The translations under genes were made by a program, and so were the position numbers. Shown here in pieces: positions 35,046 through 42,856 of a DNA stretch of 64,000 nt (positions within the stretch are counted from its first letter, which is position 1; each line of letters opens with the position of its first letter). Below the pieces are notes generated by a model. The model was not told the DNA's origin and ran no database searches. It worked only from the letters and a program-made list of their open reading frames with translations. The DNA is from Spelaeicoccus albus (GTDB lineage Bacteria; Actinomycetota; Actinomycetes; Actinomycetales; Brevibacteriaceae): contig NZ_JACBZP010000001.1 in assembly GCF_013409065.1 (NCBI RefSeq), positions 1,550,001 to 1,614,000 of the forward strand. Direction: 5' to 3'.

Positions 35046-36043
35046 AACTCGGAATCTATACCGCGATCCTGCACGACCGGCCACTGCCGGAGGCGCTCGA
35101 CGTGATCGCATCGCTCGGGCTGAACGCGGCGGAGATCAACGCCGGCGGATTCTTGCCGCCCGTGCACCTTCCCATCGACGACATCCTGGTAAGCCGGGCC
35201 GCACGGGACGACTACCTCGGACTGTTCGACGAAAAGGGGATCGAGCTGGCCGGGCTGAACGTCAACGGCAACCCCTTGCACCCGAACCCGTCCATCGGCC
35301 CCGTACACGCCGACGACCTGCGCCGCACCATTCGCGCGGCCGGCGTGCTTGGACAGACCCGGGTCGTGACGATGTCCGGCCTGCCGGGCGGCGAGCCCGG
35401 CGCGAGCGTGCCCAACTGGGTCGTCAACGCGTGGAATTCCGGATCGCTCGACGTGCTCGACTACCAATGGGACGAAGTAGCGGTGCCGTTTTGGAAGGAG
35501 ATCGACGCGCTCGCCGCCGATAACGGCGTCAAGGTCGCCATCGAGATGCACCCGCAAAACCTCGTGTTCAACCCGCCAACGTTGAAGCGGCTCGTCGAGC
35601 GGACCGGTGGGCTGAACATTGGAGCCGAAATGGACCCGAGCCACCTCTTCTGGCAGGGGATGGATCCCGTCGCCGCCGTGCGCTACCTCGGCCCACTGCT
35701 CTTCCATGCGGCGGCCAAGGACGTGCGGATCAACGACAATGCCGCAATCTATGGCGTGTTGGACGAGAGGTTCCGCAGGCTTGGCCCGGACGAGGAACGC
35801 ACAAATCTGGGCGGCGACGAATATGCCAACGCGTGGCCGGAGGATTCGGCTTGGGACTTCGTGGCGCTTGGCCGCGGGCACGACACGTCATTTTGGGCGG
35901 ACTTCTTGGCAGCGCTTGCCGAAATCGACCCGGACATCGCCGTCAACATCGAGCATGAGGACGTCTCACTCGGCCGCATCGAGGGATTGGAAGCGGCTGC
36001 CACCGTATTGAAGGACGCCGTGAAATCATTGCCCGTTGCGTGA
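35042..36043 (+). CDS. Sugar phosphate isomerase/epimerase (xylose isomerase-like TIM barrel)
   Basis: A 333-residue AP-endonuclease-2/xylose-isomerase-like barrel protein. 'KLGIYTAILHDRPLPEALDV' opens the first strand; 'VKVAIEMHPQNLVFNPPTL' near residue 160, 'GAEMDPSHLFWQGMDP' near 195 and 'AVNIEHEDVSLG' near 305 supply the Glu/His/Asp metal ligands. The start is GTG overlapping the preceding stop. Relatives in inositol pathways include IolE (dehydratase) and IolH/IolI-like isomerases; which of these reactions applies cannot be settled. It is the second gene of the LacI-controlled unit. Confidence 0.87.
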   Translation: MKLGIYTAILHDRPLPEALDVIASLGLNAAEINAGGFLPPVHLPIDDILVSRAARDDYLGLFDEKGIELAGLNVNGNPLHPNPSIGPVHADDLRRTIRAAGVLGQTRVVTMSGLPGGEPGASVPNWVVNAWNSGSLDVLDYQWDEVAVPFWKEIDALAADNGVKVAIEMHPQNLVFNPPTLKRLVERTGGLNIGAEMDPSHLFWQGMDPVAAVRYLGPLLFHAAAKDVRINDNAAIYGVLDERFRRLGPDEERTNLGGDEYANAWPEDSAWDFVALGRGHDTSFWADFLAALAEIDPDIAVNIEHEDVSLGRIEGLEAAATVLKDAVKSLPVA

Positions 36044-36059
36044 TATCTTGAACGCGTCC

Positions 36060-36079
36060 GGTACCCGTTGACGGGTGCC
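36060..36079. other. Hairpin between the isomerase gene and the ThDP enzyme gene
   Basis: GGTACCCG (36060-36067) pairs with CGGGTGCC (36072-36079) across a four-base loop, with one G-T pair. It lies in the 116-bp gap after the isomerase stop. It could be a partial terminator or a processing site that lowers expression of the next gene; there is no T-run. Confidence 0.35.
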
Positions 36080-36159
36080 GTTGCTCGGAAAAGGGGCGAT
36101 AGGCGCGACGCGTCAGACATATACGGCCATCACCGTTTTGTCACGCAAGGAATCATTCC

Positions 36160-37824
36160 ATGTCCCAGTCCATTCGCCCGTCCGATCGCACCGTCTCCAG
36201 CGAAGTAGCCCGCGCGCTGGCCGCCCACGTCACCGACTGTTTCGGACTGATGGGCAATGGCAACGCCTACCTGCTCGATGCGCTGCTGAGTGACCCCGCT
36301 CACGCGGTGCGCTTCACCGCCGTCCGGCACGAGGCCGGTGCCGTCGTGGCCGCCGACGCGTACTACCGGGCAAGCGGACGGCTCGCCGTGGCGACTGCAA
36401 CCTACGGGGCCGGTTTCACCAACACGATCACGGCACTGACCGAAGCCGTGCAAGCACGCACGCCGCTGTTACTCGTGGTCGGAGACGCGCCGACGTCCGG
36501 CCCGCGGCCGTGGGACGTCGACCAGACCGGCATGGCCGCCGCAGCCGGAGCCGCGACCTTCACGCTCTCGGCCACGGATCCGGCGACGACCGCCCTCACC
36601 GCCATCGAACATGCCCTGACAAACCGTACCGCCGCGGTGCTGGCGATTCCGTATGATCTGGCCGCCGCGCCCGCAGTCGGGACGGGCGAGCTTCCGGCGG
36701 TGTCCCTACCGGAACCGCCGACGTGCGACGACGCCGCGCTGGACGCCGTCGCCGAACTGCTTGCCGGTGCTCGGCGCCCGTTCCTCCTGGCCGGGCACGG
36801 CGCATGGCTGTCCGGGGCGAGCGACGAACTGGGCCGGCTTGCCGAAGCGACCGGAGCCGTCACGGCGTCGAGCGCGCTGGGCCGCGGAAGCTTCCCGGAC
36901 TCGCGCTACGACCTCGGGGTGGCCGGCGGGTTCGGGCAGGAAAAAGCCATGGCGCTCGTGCACGGTGCCGACGTCGCCGTCGTCCTGGGCGCGTCGTTGA
37001 ACCAGTTCACCACCCGATTCGGCTCGCTTTTCGCGCCGGGCACGCGCGTCGTCCAGATCGATATCGGCGACCGGGCGACGAACGACCGCGTGACCGACTT
37101 CGTGCGTTCCGACGCCAAATCGGCCGCCGCCGGCCTCGCGGCACGGCTCGACGGGACGCCGTCGTCCGGCTGGCGCGAGAGCATTGACTTCGCTCCGTTG
37201 CGCGAGCGGGACCGCGGCGACGACGTCGCGCCGGACGGACGCCTCGATCCGCGCAACGTGGCCCACCGGATCGGCGAACTCCTTCCCGACGACCGGGTCG
37301 TCGTCTCCGACGGAGGACATTTCATCGGGTGGGCCAATATGTATTGGCCGGTCGCGTCGCCGGACCGGATGATGATGGTCGGCACGGCCTTCCAGTCGAT
37401 CGGGCTCGGCCTTGCCAGTGTGCCCGGAGCTGCAGCCGCGCACCCGGAATCGACAATCGTGCTCACCACGGGGGACGGCGGCGGACTGATGGCGCTGGCC
37501 GATCTGGAAACCGCGGTCCGCACGGCCGGCGGACGCGGAATGGCCGTCGTTTGGAATGACACCGCCTACGGCGCCGAAGTGAACCTCTACGGGCTCAAAG
37601 GTCTCGCCGAAGAGCCCATGCGGATTCCGCAGGTGGACTTTGCCGCGGTTGCGCGCGGATTCGGTGCCGACGGCGTGGCGGTTGGGGCGCTCGACGACCT
37701 GAGCGCCCTCGCGGATTGGGCGGCGCGTCCGGCGTCCGAACGGCAGTTCCTGCTTCTCGATTGCCGCGTCTCGCCGCACGTGATCGCCCCGTACCAGCAC
37801 GAGATCATCGCGGTGAACAGCTGA
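36160..37824 (+). CDS. Thiamine diphosphate-dependent enzyme (acetolactate synthase/IolD-like superfamily)
   Basis: A 554-residue ThDP enzyme with the usual three domains. Catalytic Glu is in 'AVRHEAGAVVAADAYYRASG' near residue 58, and the cofactor motif GDG...N appears as 'GDGGGLMALADLE' ending with 'VVWNDTAYGAE' (about residues 443-475). It is shorter than IolD (about 640), which hydrolyses the inositol-derived trione, and resembles acetolactate synthase or benzoylformate decarboxylase in size. Position after the LacI-controlled dehydrogenase and isomerase suggests a C-C bond-cleaving step of that pathway, but the reaction is unassigned. Confidence 0.8.
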   Translation: MSQSIRPSDRTVSSEVARALAAHVTDCFGLMGNGNAYLLDALLSDPAHAVRFTAVRHEAGAVVAADAYYRASGRLAVATATYGAGFTNTITALTEAVQARTPLLLVVGDAPTSGPRPWDVDQTGMAAAAGAATFTLSATDPATTALTAIEHALTNRTAAVLAIPYDLAAAPAVGTGELPAVSLPEPPTCDDAALDAVAELLAGARRPFLLAGHGAWLSGASDELGRLAEATGAVTASSALGRGSFPDSRYDLGVAGGFGQEKAMALVHGADVAVVLGASLNQFTTRFGSLFAPGTRVVQIDIGDRATNDRVTDFVRSDAKSAAAGLAARLDGTPSSGWRESIDFAPLRERDRGDDVAPDGRLDPRNVAHRIGELLPDDRVVVSDGGHFIGWANMYWPVASPDRMMMVGTAFQSIGLGLASVPGAAAAHPESTIVLTTGDGGGLMALADLETAVRTAGGRGMAVVWNDTAYGAEVNLYGLKGLAEEPMRIPQVDFAAVARGFGADGVAVGALDDLSALADWAARPASERQFLLLDCRVSPHVIAPYQHEIIAVNS

Positions 37825-37890
37825 CGGAGCGGTACGCAGCCGGCGGAGGCTGTGCGCGGCCGAGGGGGTTCACTCGACCTCTGAGCCGTC

Positions 37891-37953
37891 CGCCGAGTGG
37901 TGGCGAATGGCTGCGAAATCGCCGATTTCGCAGCCACTCGCCACCACTCGGCG
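37891..37953. repeat. 31-bp near-perfect inverted repeat (dispersed repeat, locus 1)
   Basis: The arm 37891-37921 begins CGCCGAGTGGTGGCGAATGG and ends CTGCGAAATCG. The arm 37923-37953 is its inverted copy with a single mismatch, and only one base separates them. Transcribed, it would fold into a very long hairpin. It sits between two convergent genes (stops at 37824 and 38011). Related sequence recurs at 40947 and 63448-63603, so it belongs to a repeat family and is not just a terminator. Confidence 0.85.
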
Positions 37954-37965
37954 CGGGGCCGTTGA

Positions 37966-37985
37966 CCGTTCGCCACCACTCGGCG
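37966..37985. repeat. Extra half-copy of the dispersed repeat
   Basis: CCGTTCGCCACCACTCGGCG repeats the outer half of the neighbouring inverted repeat in the same orientation as its right arm, 12 bases further on. The same CCGTTCGCCACCACTCG string is the core of the tandem array at 63487-63603. Confidence 0.8.
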
Positions 37986-38010
37986 GGGGCCGGGGCGATC
38001 GGCTGCGCGG

Positions 38011-38523
38011 TTAGACGCCCGTTTTGCCGTCGATGCGTTCACGCAACAGGTCGGCATGGCCGTTGTGCCGGGCGTATTCCTCGAGCATGTGGGCGTAAAT
38101 CCAGCGGAGGTTGACCTCTTGGCCCATCAAGGTGCCCGTGTCGGTCAGCGAGTGCGCCGCGCAAACCTGGCGGGCGCTCTCCACCTCGGCCCGCCACGTG
38201 TCGAGCGCGCCGCCCAGGGTAGCGTCGGCGGCCAGGTCGAACCCGCCGTCCGAACTGTTCGGGTCGGCCTGCGGATCGTAAATCGGCGGAGCGGATGCAC
38301 CGGCGAAGACCCGCTGAAACCAGTTCCGCTCGACTTCGGCCAGGTGTTGGACCAGGCCGGTCAGAGTGAAGCCGGACGGCGGCACCGCGACCGTCGCGGC
38401 CTGCTCGTCGTCCAAGCCTTCGCACTTGATGGCGAGAGTGGCCCGGTGAAAATCGAGCCAACCTTCAAGCGTTATGCGTTCGTCGGCGTTCAGCGGGGGC
38501 ATGGGGCGTTCAATGGCTGTCAT
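38011..38523 (-). CDS. DinB family protein (DUF664)
   Basis: A 170-residue four-helix-bundle protein of the DinB/DUF664 type. Metal-ligand histidines appear in '[17 protein letters not shown]' (about residue 60) and '[20 protein letters not shown]' (about residues 145-164), the classic DinB pattern. Some family members are mycothiol- or bacillithiol-dependent S-transferases, fitting an actinobacterium, but activity is not demonstrable here. It is divergent from the GNAT gene at 38595 with 71 bases between. Confidence 0.9.
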   Translation of the reverse strand: MTAIERPMPPLNADERITLEGWLDFHRATLAIKCEGLDDEQAATVAVPPSGFTLTGLVQHLAEVERNWFQRVFAGASAPPIYDPQADPNSSDGGFDLAADATLGGALDTWRAEVESARQVCAAHSLTDTGTLMGQEVNLRWIYAHMLEEYARHNGHADLLRERIDGKTGV

Positions 38524-38594
38524 ACGTCCATCATGGCAAGCCGGTCCGACATTAATCGGATGAAGTGCCGGTTGCCGGATGAAACACTGAAGCC

Positions 38595-39203
38595 ATGACC
38601 GAACGAGACAGACCTCGGCAGCCTGTGCGCGGAATGGATCTTGCCGATCTCGACTGGCCGGTGAGTACCGACCGGTTGACCATCAGGCCGGCCACCGCGT
38701 CCGATGCGGATGCGACGTGGGGGTACCACCGGCTCGAAGCCGTCTGCCGCTGGATGACGTATTTATCCTCGAGTGCGGACGAACACCGAGTGCGCTTCAC
38801 CGATCCGCTCCGGCTTGGCCGAACCCTCGTCATCGAGCATGGCGGAACGGTGATCGGCGACGGCAAGATCGATATTGAGGATCCTTGGGCGCAAAACGAG
38901 GTCGTCGAGCAAGCGCGTCGGACTCAGGCCGAACTCGGCTGGTGTCTGGATCCGGGCTATACCGGCCGGGGCTACGCGACCGAAGCAGTTGCCGAAATGA
39001 TCCGCATTTGTTTCGAGGAGCTCGGTTTGCGCCGGGTGACGGCCCTGTGTTTTGCCGATAACGAGCCCTCGTGGCGGCTGATGGAACGGGTCGGAATGCG
39101 GCGCGAAGCGCACTACGTGGCCGATTCGCTACACCGGAGCAAAGGATGGGTCGACGGATTCGAGTACGCGCTGCTCGCCGGCGAATGGCGTGCCCGGCGC
39201 TGA
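38595..39203 (+). CDS. GNAT family N-acetyltransferase (RimJ/RimL type), paralogue
   Basis: A 202-residue acetyltransferase, paralogous to that at 330-905. Both share '[10 protein letters not shown]' (acetyl-CoA loop, about residues 118-127 here) and '[17 protein letters not shown]' (about 155-171). This copy has a longer N-terminus ('[20 protein letters not shown]'). The ATG is about 70 bases from the divergent dinB-like gene. The substrate is unknown; paralogy suggests a similar target in both. Confidence 0.88.
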   Translation: MTERDRPRQPVRGMDLADLDWPVSTDRLTIRPATASDADATWGYHRLEAVCRWMTYLSSSADEHRVRFTDPLRLGRTLVIEHGGTVIGDGKIDIEDPWAQNEVVEQARRTQAELGWCLDPGYTGRGYATEAVAEMIRICFEELGLRRVTALCFADNEPSWRLMERVGMRREAHYVADSLHRSKGWVDGFEYALLAGEWRARR

Positions 39204-39242
39204 AACCCGCAGAAACTGGTAGTCATTCGCTTGCCCATTTTA

Positions 39243-39283
39243 AGTTTGTGGTGCAAACTTAACTCAAGTTTGCACCACAAACT
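39243..39283. promoter_or_regulatory. 18-bp perfect inverted repeat, probable double operator
   Basis: AGTTTGTGGTGCAAACTT (39243-39260) is repeated perfectly inverted at 39266-39283, with five bases between. Each arm is itself nearly symmetric (AGTTTG-TGGTG-CAAACT), giving four half-sites. It ends 12 bases before the TTG start of the membrane protein gene, so a bound protein would block transcription or translation start. The winged-helix protein at 40598 is the likely ligand. Confidence 0.75.
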
Positions 39284-39295
39284 ACGGGGGAAGCC

Positions 39296-39949
39296 TTGAA
39301 CAAGTCAGCAGCTGCCATGGCAAACATTCAGCCGTCCGCTTCGATGACGGCCCGTCCGGAGCAGACCCGCCAAGATGCGCGGCCGGCGAGCCGACCCGAT
39401 CTCCTCGTCGGCAAGGCACACGGCAAAGACGTCGCCGCCAACGGCATGGTGATGGGAATCGCCGCAATCGCGTGGTTCGGCTGGGCACACCAAGCCGAAA
39501 TGGCCGCATTGCAGGTCCCGCTCGCCTTCGGCATGGCTGCCGGCCTGGCGCTCGGAATCGTGTGCTTCACGGCCCGCCGCCGATTGGGCGGACAAAGCGT
39601 CCACGAAACGAACACCAAACGCGCAAACACCGTGTATTACGCCGCAGTGGGGTTCGAGGTCGTCTTCGCCTTCGGCGGCGCAATCACGCTCGGCAAGCTC
39701 GAACATCCCGAATACATCATCGCCTGGATCATGGCGGTCATGGGTATCCACTTCCTGCCCCTGGCACGCCTCTACCGGATCCGGGAGCTCACGTTGACCG
39801 GCGCCCTGTGCATCGTCGCCGGTGCGGTCGGCGCGATCACCGGCCTCACCGGCTTTCTGGCACCGGCGGTCATTGCCGGAGTCGGCGGAGGAGCGGTCCT
39901 CTTGGCCACCGGCATCGTCTGCGCCGCGCGCCTGCGCCGGGCTTGGTGA
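39296..39949 (+). CDS. Membrane protein of unknown function (membrane/winged-helix module 2)
   Basis: A 217-residue protein with a hydrophilic N-terminus of about 45 residues and roughly six hydrophobic segments. The start is TTG with GGGGGAAG four bases upstream. Segments such as 'WIMAVMGIHFLPLARLYRI' and 'LTGALCIVAGAVGAITGLTG' are seen, but I recognise no transporter or enzyme signature. Its stop overlaps the GTG start of the next membrane protein gene. A large perfect inverted repeat lies right upstream. Confidence 0.75.
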   Translation: MNKSAAAMANIQPSASMTARPEQTRQDARPASRPDLLVGKAHGKDVAANGMVMGIAAIAWFGWAHQAEMAALQVPLAFGMAAGLALGIVCFTARRRLGGQSVHETNTKRANTVYYAAVGFEVVFAFGGAITLGKLEHPEYIIAWIMAVMGIHFLPLARLYRIRELTLTGALCIVAGAVGAITGLTGFLAPAVIAGVGGGAVLLATGIVCAARLRRAW

Positions 39950-40608
39950 ACGAGATGACAGGCAACGGAGAATCGCCGAGCGGCCGGACGTCGTCCGAGG
40001 CGTCTTTCGATGCGGCGAGCGCCGCTCGCCTGGTGGAGTCGGCCCAGAAAACCATGGGGCAGGCGCTCGACGTCCGGCCCGCAGCGCAATATTTGGCCTG
40101 GGGGTTGGCCTGGCTGATCGGGCTTGGAACGATGTGGCTGACGGTTGTCGCCCGTGACCCCTATGTCGGCCCGGCGGGCTGGACGACGGGATTCCTGATC
40201 GTCCTGCTTGTCGCAGCACTCGCAGTGACAAGCGTGTCGACAGCACGCGCTACCGAGGGTCTCGGCGGCGTCAACGCCTATCGCGGCCGCGTGTTCGGCG
40301 CGGCCTGGGGCGTTGGATTCGCCGGTTTGTGGCTCGGCATCTTCGCAGTGGGCATGCACGGCGCGCCGCCGTTGACGATGGGGCTTTTGACCGGTGCCGG
40401 ATCGATCGGGTTGACCGGGCTCATCTATTTGCTCGGATCGGCGCTCTGGGTCGACAAGTTGATGACGTGCCTTGGCGGCTGGCTTGTCGCAGTCGCCGTT
40501 GGCGGCGCGTTCGCCGGACCGGTCTGGCTGCTCGCTCTCGGTGCGTTCGCCGGCGGAGGCGGATTCATCGTTGCGGCCGCGCTGGCATGGAGACGTCGTG
40601 GCCGCTGA
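39946..40608 (+). CDS. Membrane protein of unknown function (membrane/winged-helix module 2)
   Basis: A 220-residue protein: a polar N-terminus ('ASFDAASAARLVESAQKTMG' about residues 21-40) and then about six hydrophobic segments. GTG 39946 overlaps the preceding stop; ATG 39955 is an alternative. The N-terminal 'VESAQKT' stretch before the first segment resembles the 'VNSVQERSRRA' stretch of the membrane protein at 21557, which supports a shared origin of the two modules. Its end overlaps the regulator gene by 11 bases. Confidence 0.75.
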   Translation: MNEMTGNGESPSGRTSSEASFDAASAARLVESAQKTMGQALDVRPAAQYLAWGLAWLIGLGTMWLTVVARDPYVGPAGWTTGFLIVLLVAALAVTSVSTARATEGLGGVNAYRGRVFGAAWGVGFAGLWLGIFAVGMHGAPPLTMGLLTGAGSIGLTGLIYLLGSALWVDKLMTCLGGWLVAVAVGGAFAGPVWLLALGAFAGGGGFIVAAALAWRRRGR

Positions 40609-40921
40609 TTCCGAAGTCCCGGCCGCCGGTGCCGACGCCCCGGCCGCCTTGGACCCCGTCATTCACGCGCCGGCCCGTTTACGCATCATGGCGAGCTTGG
40701 CCGGTCTGGCCGACGGCGACACCATCAAGTTCCCGCGCCTGCAAAAGGTGCTGGGCATGACCGGCGGAAACTTGATCACACACATCCGCAAACTCGAAGG
40801 CGCCGGATACGTTCGATCCGAGAAGGCCGGACGCACGACAACTTTGTCGCTCACCGACTCGGGAAGAGCGGCGTTCCACGCATACCGGCAATCCTTACGG
40901 GACCTGCTGGGCAGCGACTAA
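40598..40921 (+). CDS. Small winged-helix transcriptional regulator, paralogue
   Basis: A 107-residue single winged-helix domain. 'IHAPARLRIMASLAGLADGD' is helix 1, 'MTGGNLITHIRKLEGAGYVR' the recognition helix, and 'GRTTTLSLTDSGRAAF' the wing. GTG 40598 has GGAGA five bases upstream; the frame opens earlier at 40472 inside the preceding gene. It matches the 22024 protein in size, fold and position after membrane protein genes. It probably binds the inverted repeat at 39243-39283. Confidence 0.83.
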   Translation: MAADSEVPAAGADAPAALDPVIHAPARLRIMASLAGLADGDTIKFPRLQKVLGMTGGNLITHIRKLEGAGYVRSEKAGRTTTLSLTDSGRAAFHAYRQSLRDLLGSD

Positions 40922-40946
40922 TTGCCTTGCTCGTGTCTCTCCTCCC

Positions 40947-40968
40947 CGCCGAGTGGTGACGAATGGCT
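40947..40968. repeat. Dispersed repeat, locus 2 (single half-copy)
   Basis: CGCCGAGTGGTGACGAATGG, then CT, matches the first 22 bases of the locus 1 left arm with a single difference (A for G at position 13). Like the other two loci it lies between convergent genes (stops at 40921 and 40982). No partner arm is visible here. Confidence 0.75.
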
Positions 40969-40981
40969 CTCTCCCTGCGGG

Positions 40982-42234
40982 TCAATTGCCCAGCCAAGCC
41001 AGCGCTGCCACCGTCAACGCGGCAGTTCCGGTGTCGAGCGTCGGCTGAATGACAGGGGCGAACTGAGCCGAGTGGTTGACGGGGATGTCTTGGGAAATCC
41101 TTCCGGACTTTTCGGCTTGCTCGTACTTTTCCGGATCCGTGCCGCCGACGCCCCAGTACGTGTATGGAATGCCAAGGGCGTTCGGGACGTCGCTGAAGTC
41201 CTCGCTCGCCGTCTGCCGGGGGAGTGTCGATGCCCTGTCGCCGAAATAGTCCGAAAACGCTGCAGCCACCCGGTCGGTGACGCCGGAGTCATTGTCGGTG
41301 ACGGGGAACTGGCCGAACAGCTCGAACTCGGGTTCCTTCGGAGATCCGGACGCCTGGCATTCGGCCGTCACGATGCGCTTGATGGCAGTCAAAATCGTCT
41401 CGCGTGACGCCGGGCTGTAATCCCGGATGTTCAACTCGATCACGGCATGGTCGGCAATGACGTTGCTCTTGGTGCCGGCGCGCACGCTGCCGACCGTGAC
41501 GACAGCGAACTCACCTGGAGGAAGCTCGCGGGAGACGATCATCTGCAACCGGATCACGATCATCGACGCCAACACGACAGGGTCGACGGCGGCCTGCGGC
41601 ATCGAGCCGTGCGCGCCGCGCCCGTACACGGTGATCTTCATGCTGTCGGCCGACGACAAGAACGGACCGGGCCGGGTGCCCAGCCGTCCGGACGGGAACG
41701 CGAGCACGTGCTGGGCCAGCGCGGCGTCCGGCGTTCCCGTCGCGTGGGCGAGGCCGTCGTCTACCATCGCCTGAGCGCCGTCGCCAAGCTCCTCGGCGGG
41801 CTGGAACAGCGCGACGACCGTGCCCGACCAGCTGTCCCGGCTCTCGGCCAGTAGCTGCGCCGCCCCGAGAAGACTCGTGACGTGGACGTCGTGACCGCAC
41901 GCATGCATCACCGGCACGTCGTTACCGCCGGCATCTTTTGCGGTCGCCGTGCTGGCATAGGGCAGACCCGTCGCCTCGGCAACCGGCAGCGCGTCCATGT
42001 CCGCCCGCATCAGCACGCGCGGACCCTCGCCGTTCGCCAGGACGCCCCGACCACGCCGGTGCCTCCGATCCCGCTCGTCACCTCAAAGCCGAAATCGCTC
42101 AAGCGTTTCCGAACGATCTCGGCAGTCCGGTGCTCTTGATGGGACAACTCGGGATGGGAATGGAGATCCTTGTAGAGGTCTTCTTGCCAGCCGCGTATCG
42201 AATCCAACTTTGCCAGTACATCGTGAGTCGTCAT
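40982..42234 (-). pseudogene. M20 family amidohydrolase, frameshifted
   Basis: Two frames together make one M20D peptidase (IAA-amino acid hydrolase/hippurate hydrolase type). The N-terminal part (42234-42010) has 'DLHSHPELSHQEHRTAEIV'. The main part (from 42016) has 'LMRADMDALPVAEATGLPYA', 'VMHACGHDVHVTSLLGAAQ', 'QPAEELGDGAQAM' and the terminal His in 'HSAQFAP'. The break lies at a C4 run (42045-42048, G4 on the coding strand), where one extra G would restore the frame. The RBS AGGAGG and ATG 42234 are intact, so the lesion is recent or a base-calling error. Confidence 0.85.
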
Positions 42235-42336
42235 CGTCCAACCTCCTCGTGTTGGGTCTGCGCGCAGCCAGAATACGCCGCCGGCGCGTTCGGGATGGGA
42301 TAGTGGTGCGAGACGACCCCCGGAGAAGGAGACCTC

Positions 42337-42816
42337 ATGCCGGCAGCATCGGATCCAACGTCGTTCCTCGCCCCCGAGGACCGCCGTTTACTCGACCTTG
42401 CGATCGAACAAGCCGAACTTGGGTGGGACGAAGGCGGGGTGCCGATCGGCGCGGTCTTGGCCCGCGGCGGCGAGGTGCTCAGCGTCGGACGCAATCGCCG
42501 AGTCCAACAAGGCAGCGCCATCCTGCACGGCGAGACCGACGCACTCGAGCGGGCCGGCCGTCAGCCGGCGACTGTGTACAAGGAGTGCACCTTGTACACG
42601 ACGCTTTCGCCGTGCTTCATGTGTGCCGGCTGCGCCCTGCTGTACAAGATTCCGCGCATTGTGATCGGTGAGAACCGAAATTTCTCGGTATCCGAAGCCC
42701 TGCTGGCCGAGCACGGAGTCGAGCTTGTCGTGGCCGACGATGAGCGGTGCGTCGATTTGATGGATCGCATGATGACCGAGCGCGGCGAGATCTGGAACGA
42801 GGACATCGGGGAGTGA
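42337..42816 (+). CDS. Yeast-type (FCY1-like) cytosine deaminase family protein
   Basis: A 159-residue zinc deaminase. 'ILHGETDALERAGR' (about residue 62) holds the zinc His and catalytic Glu, 'TLYTTLSPCFMCAGC' (about 86-100) the zinc cysteines. The end 'DDERCVDLMDRMMTERGEIW' plus 'NEDIGE' closely follows yeast cytosine deaminase as I recall it. It would convert cytosine to uracil and ammonia. Its place beside creatininase and an NCS1 permease leaves open a related cyclic amidine or imide substrate. GGAGAAGGAGACCTC precedes the ATG. It is divergent from the broken M20 gene. Confidence 0.85.
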   Translation: MPAASDPTSFLAPEDRRLLDLAIEQAELGWDEGGVPIGAVLARGGEVLSVGRNRRVQQGSAILHGETDALERAGRQPATVYKECTLYTTLSPCFMCAGCALLYKIPRIVIGENRNFSVSEALLAEHGVELVVADDERCVDLMDRMMTERGEIWNEDIGE

Positions 42817-42856
42817 GCCCGCTCAAGCGACGGTGACGCTCATTCGGCGGGCGCGT

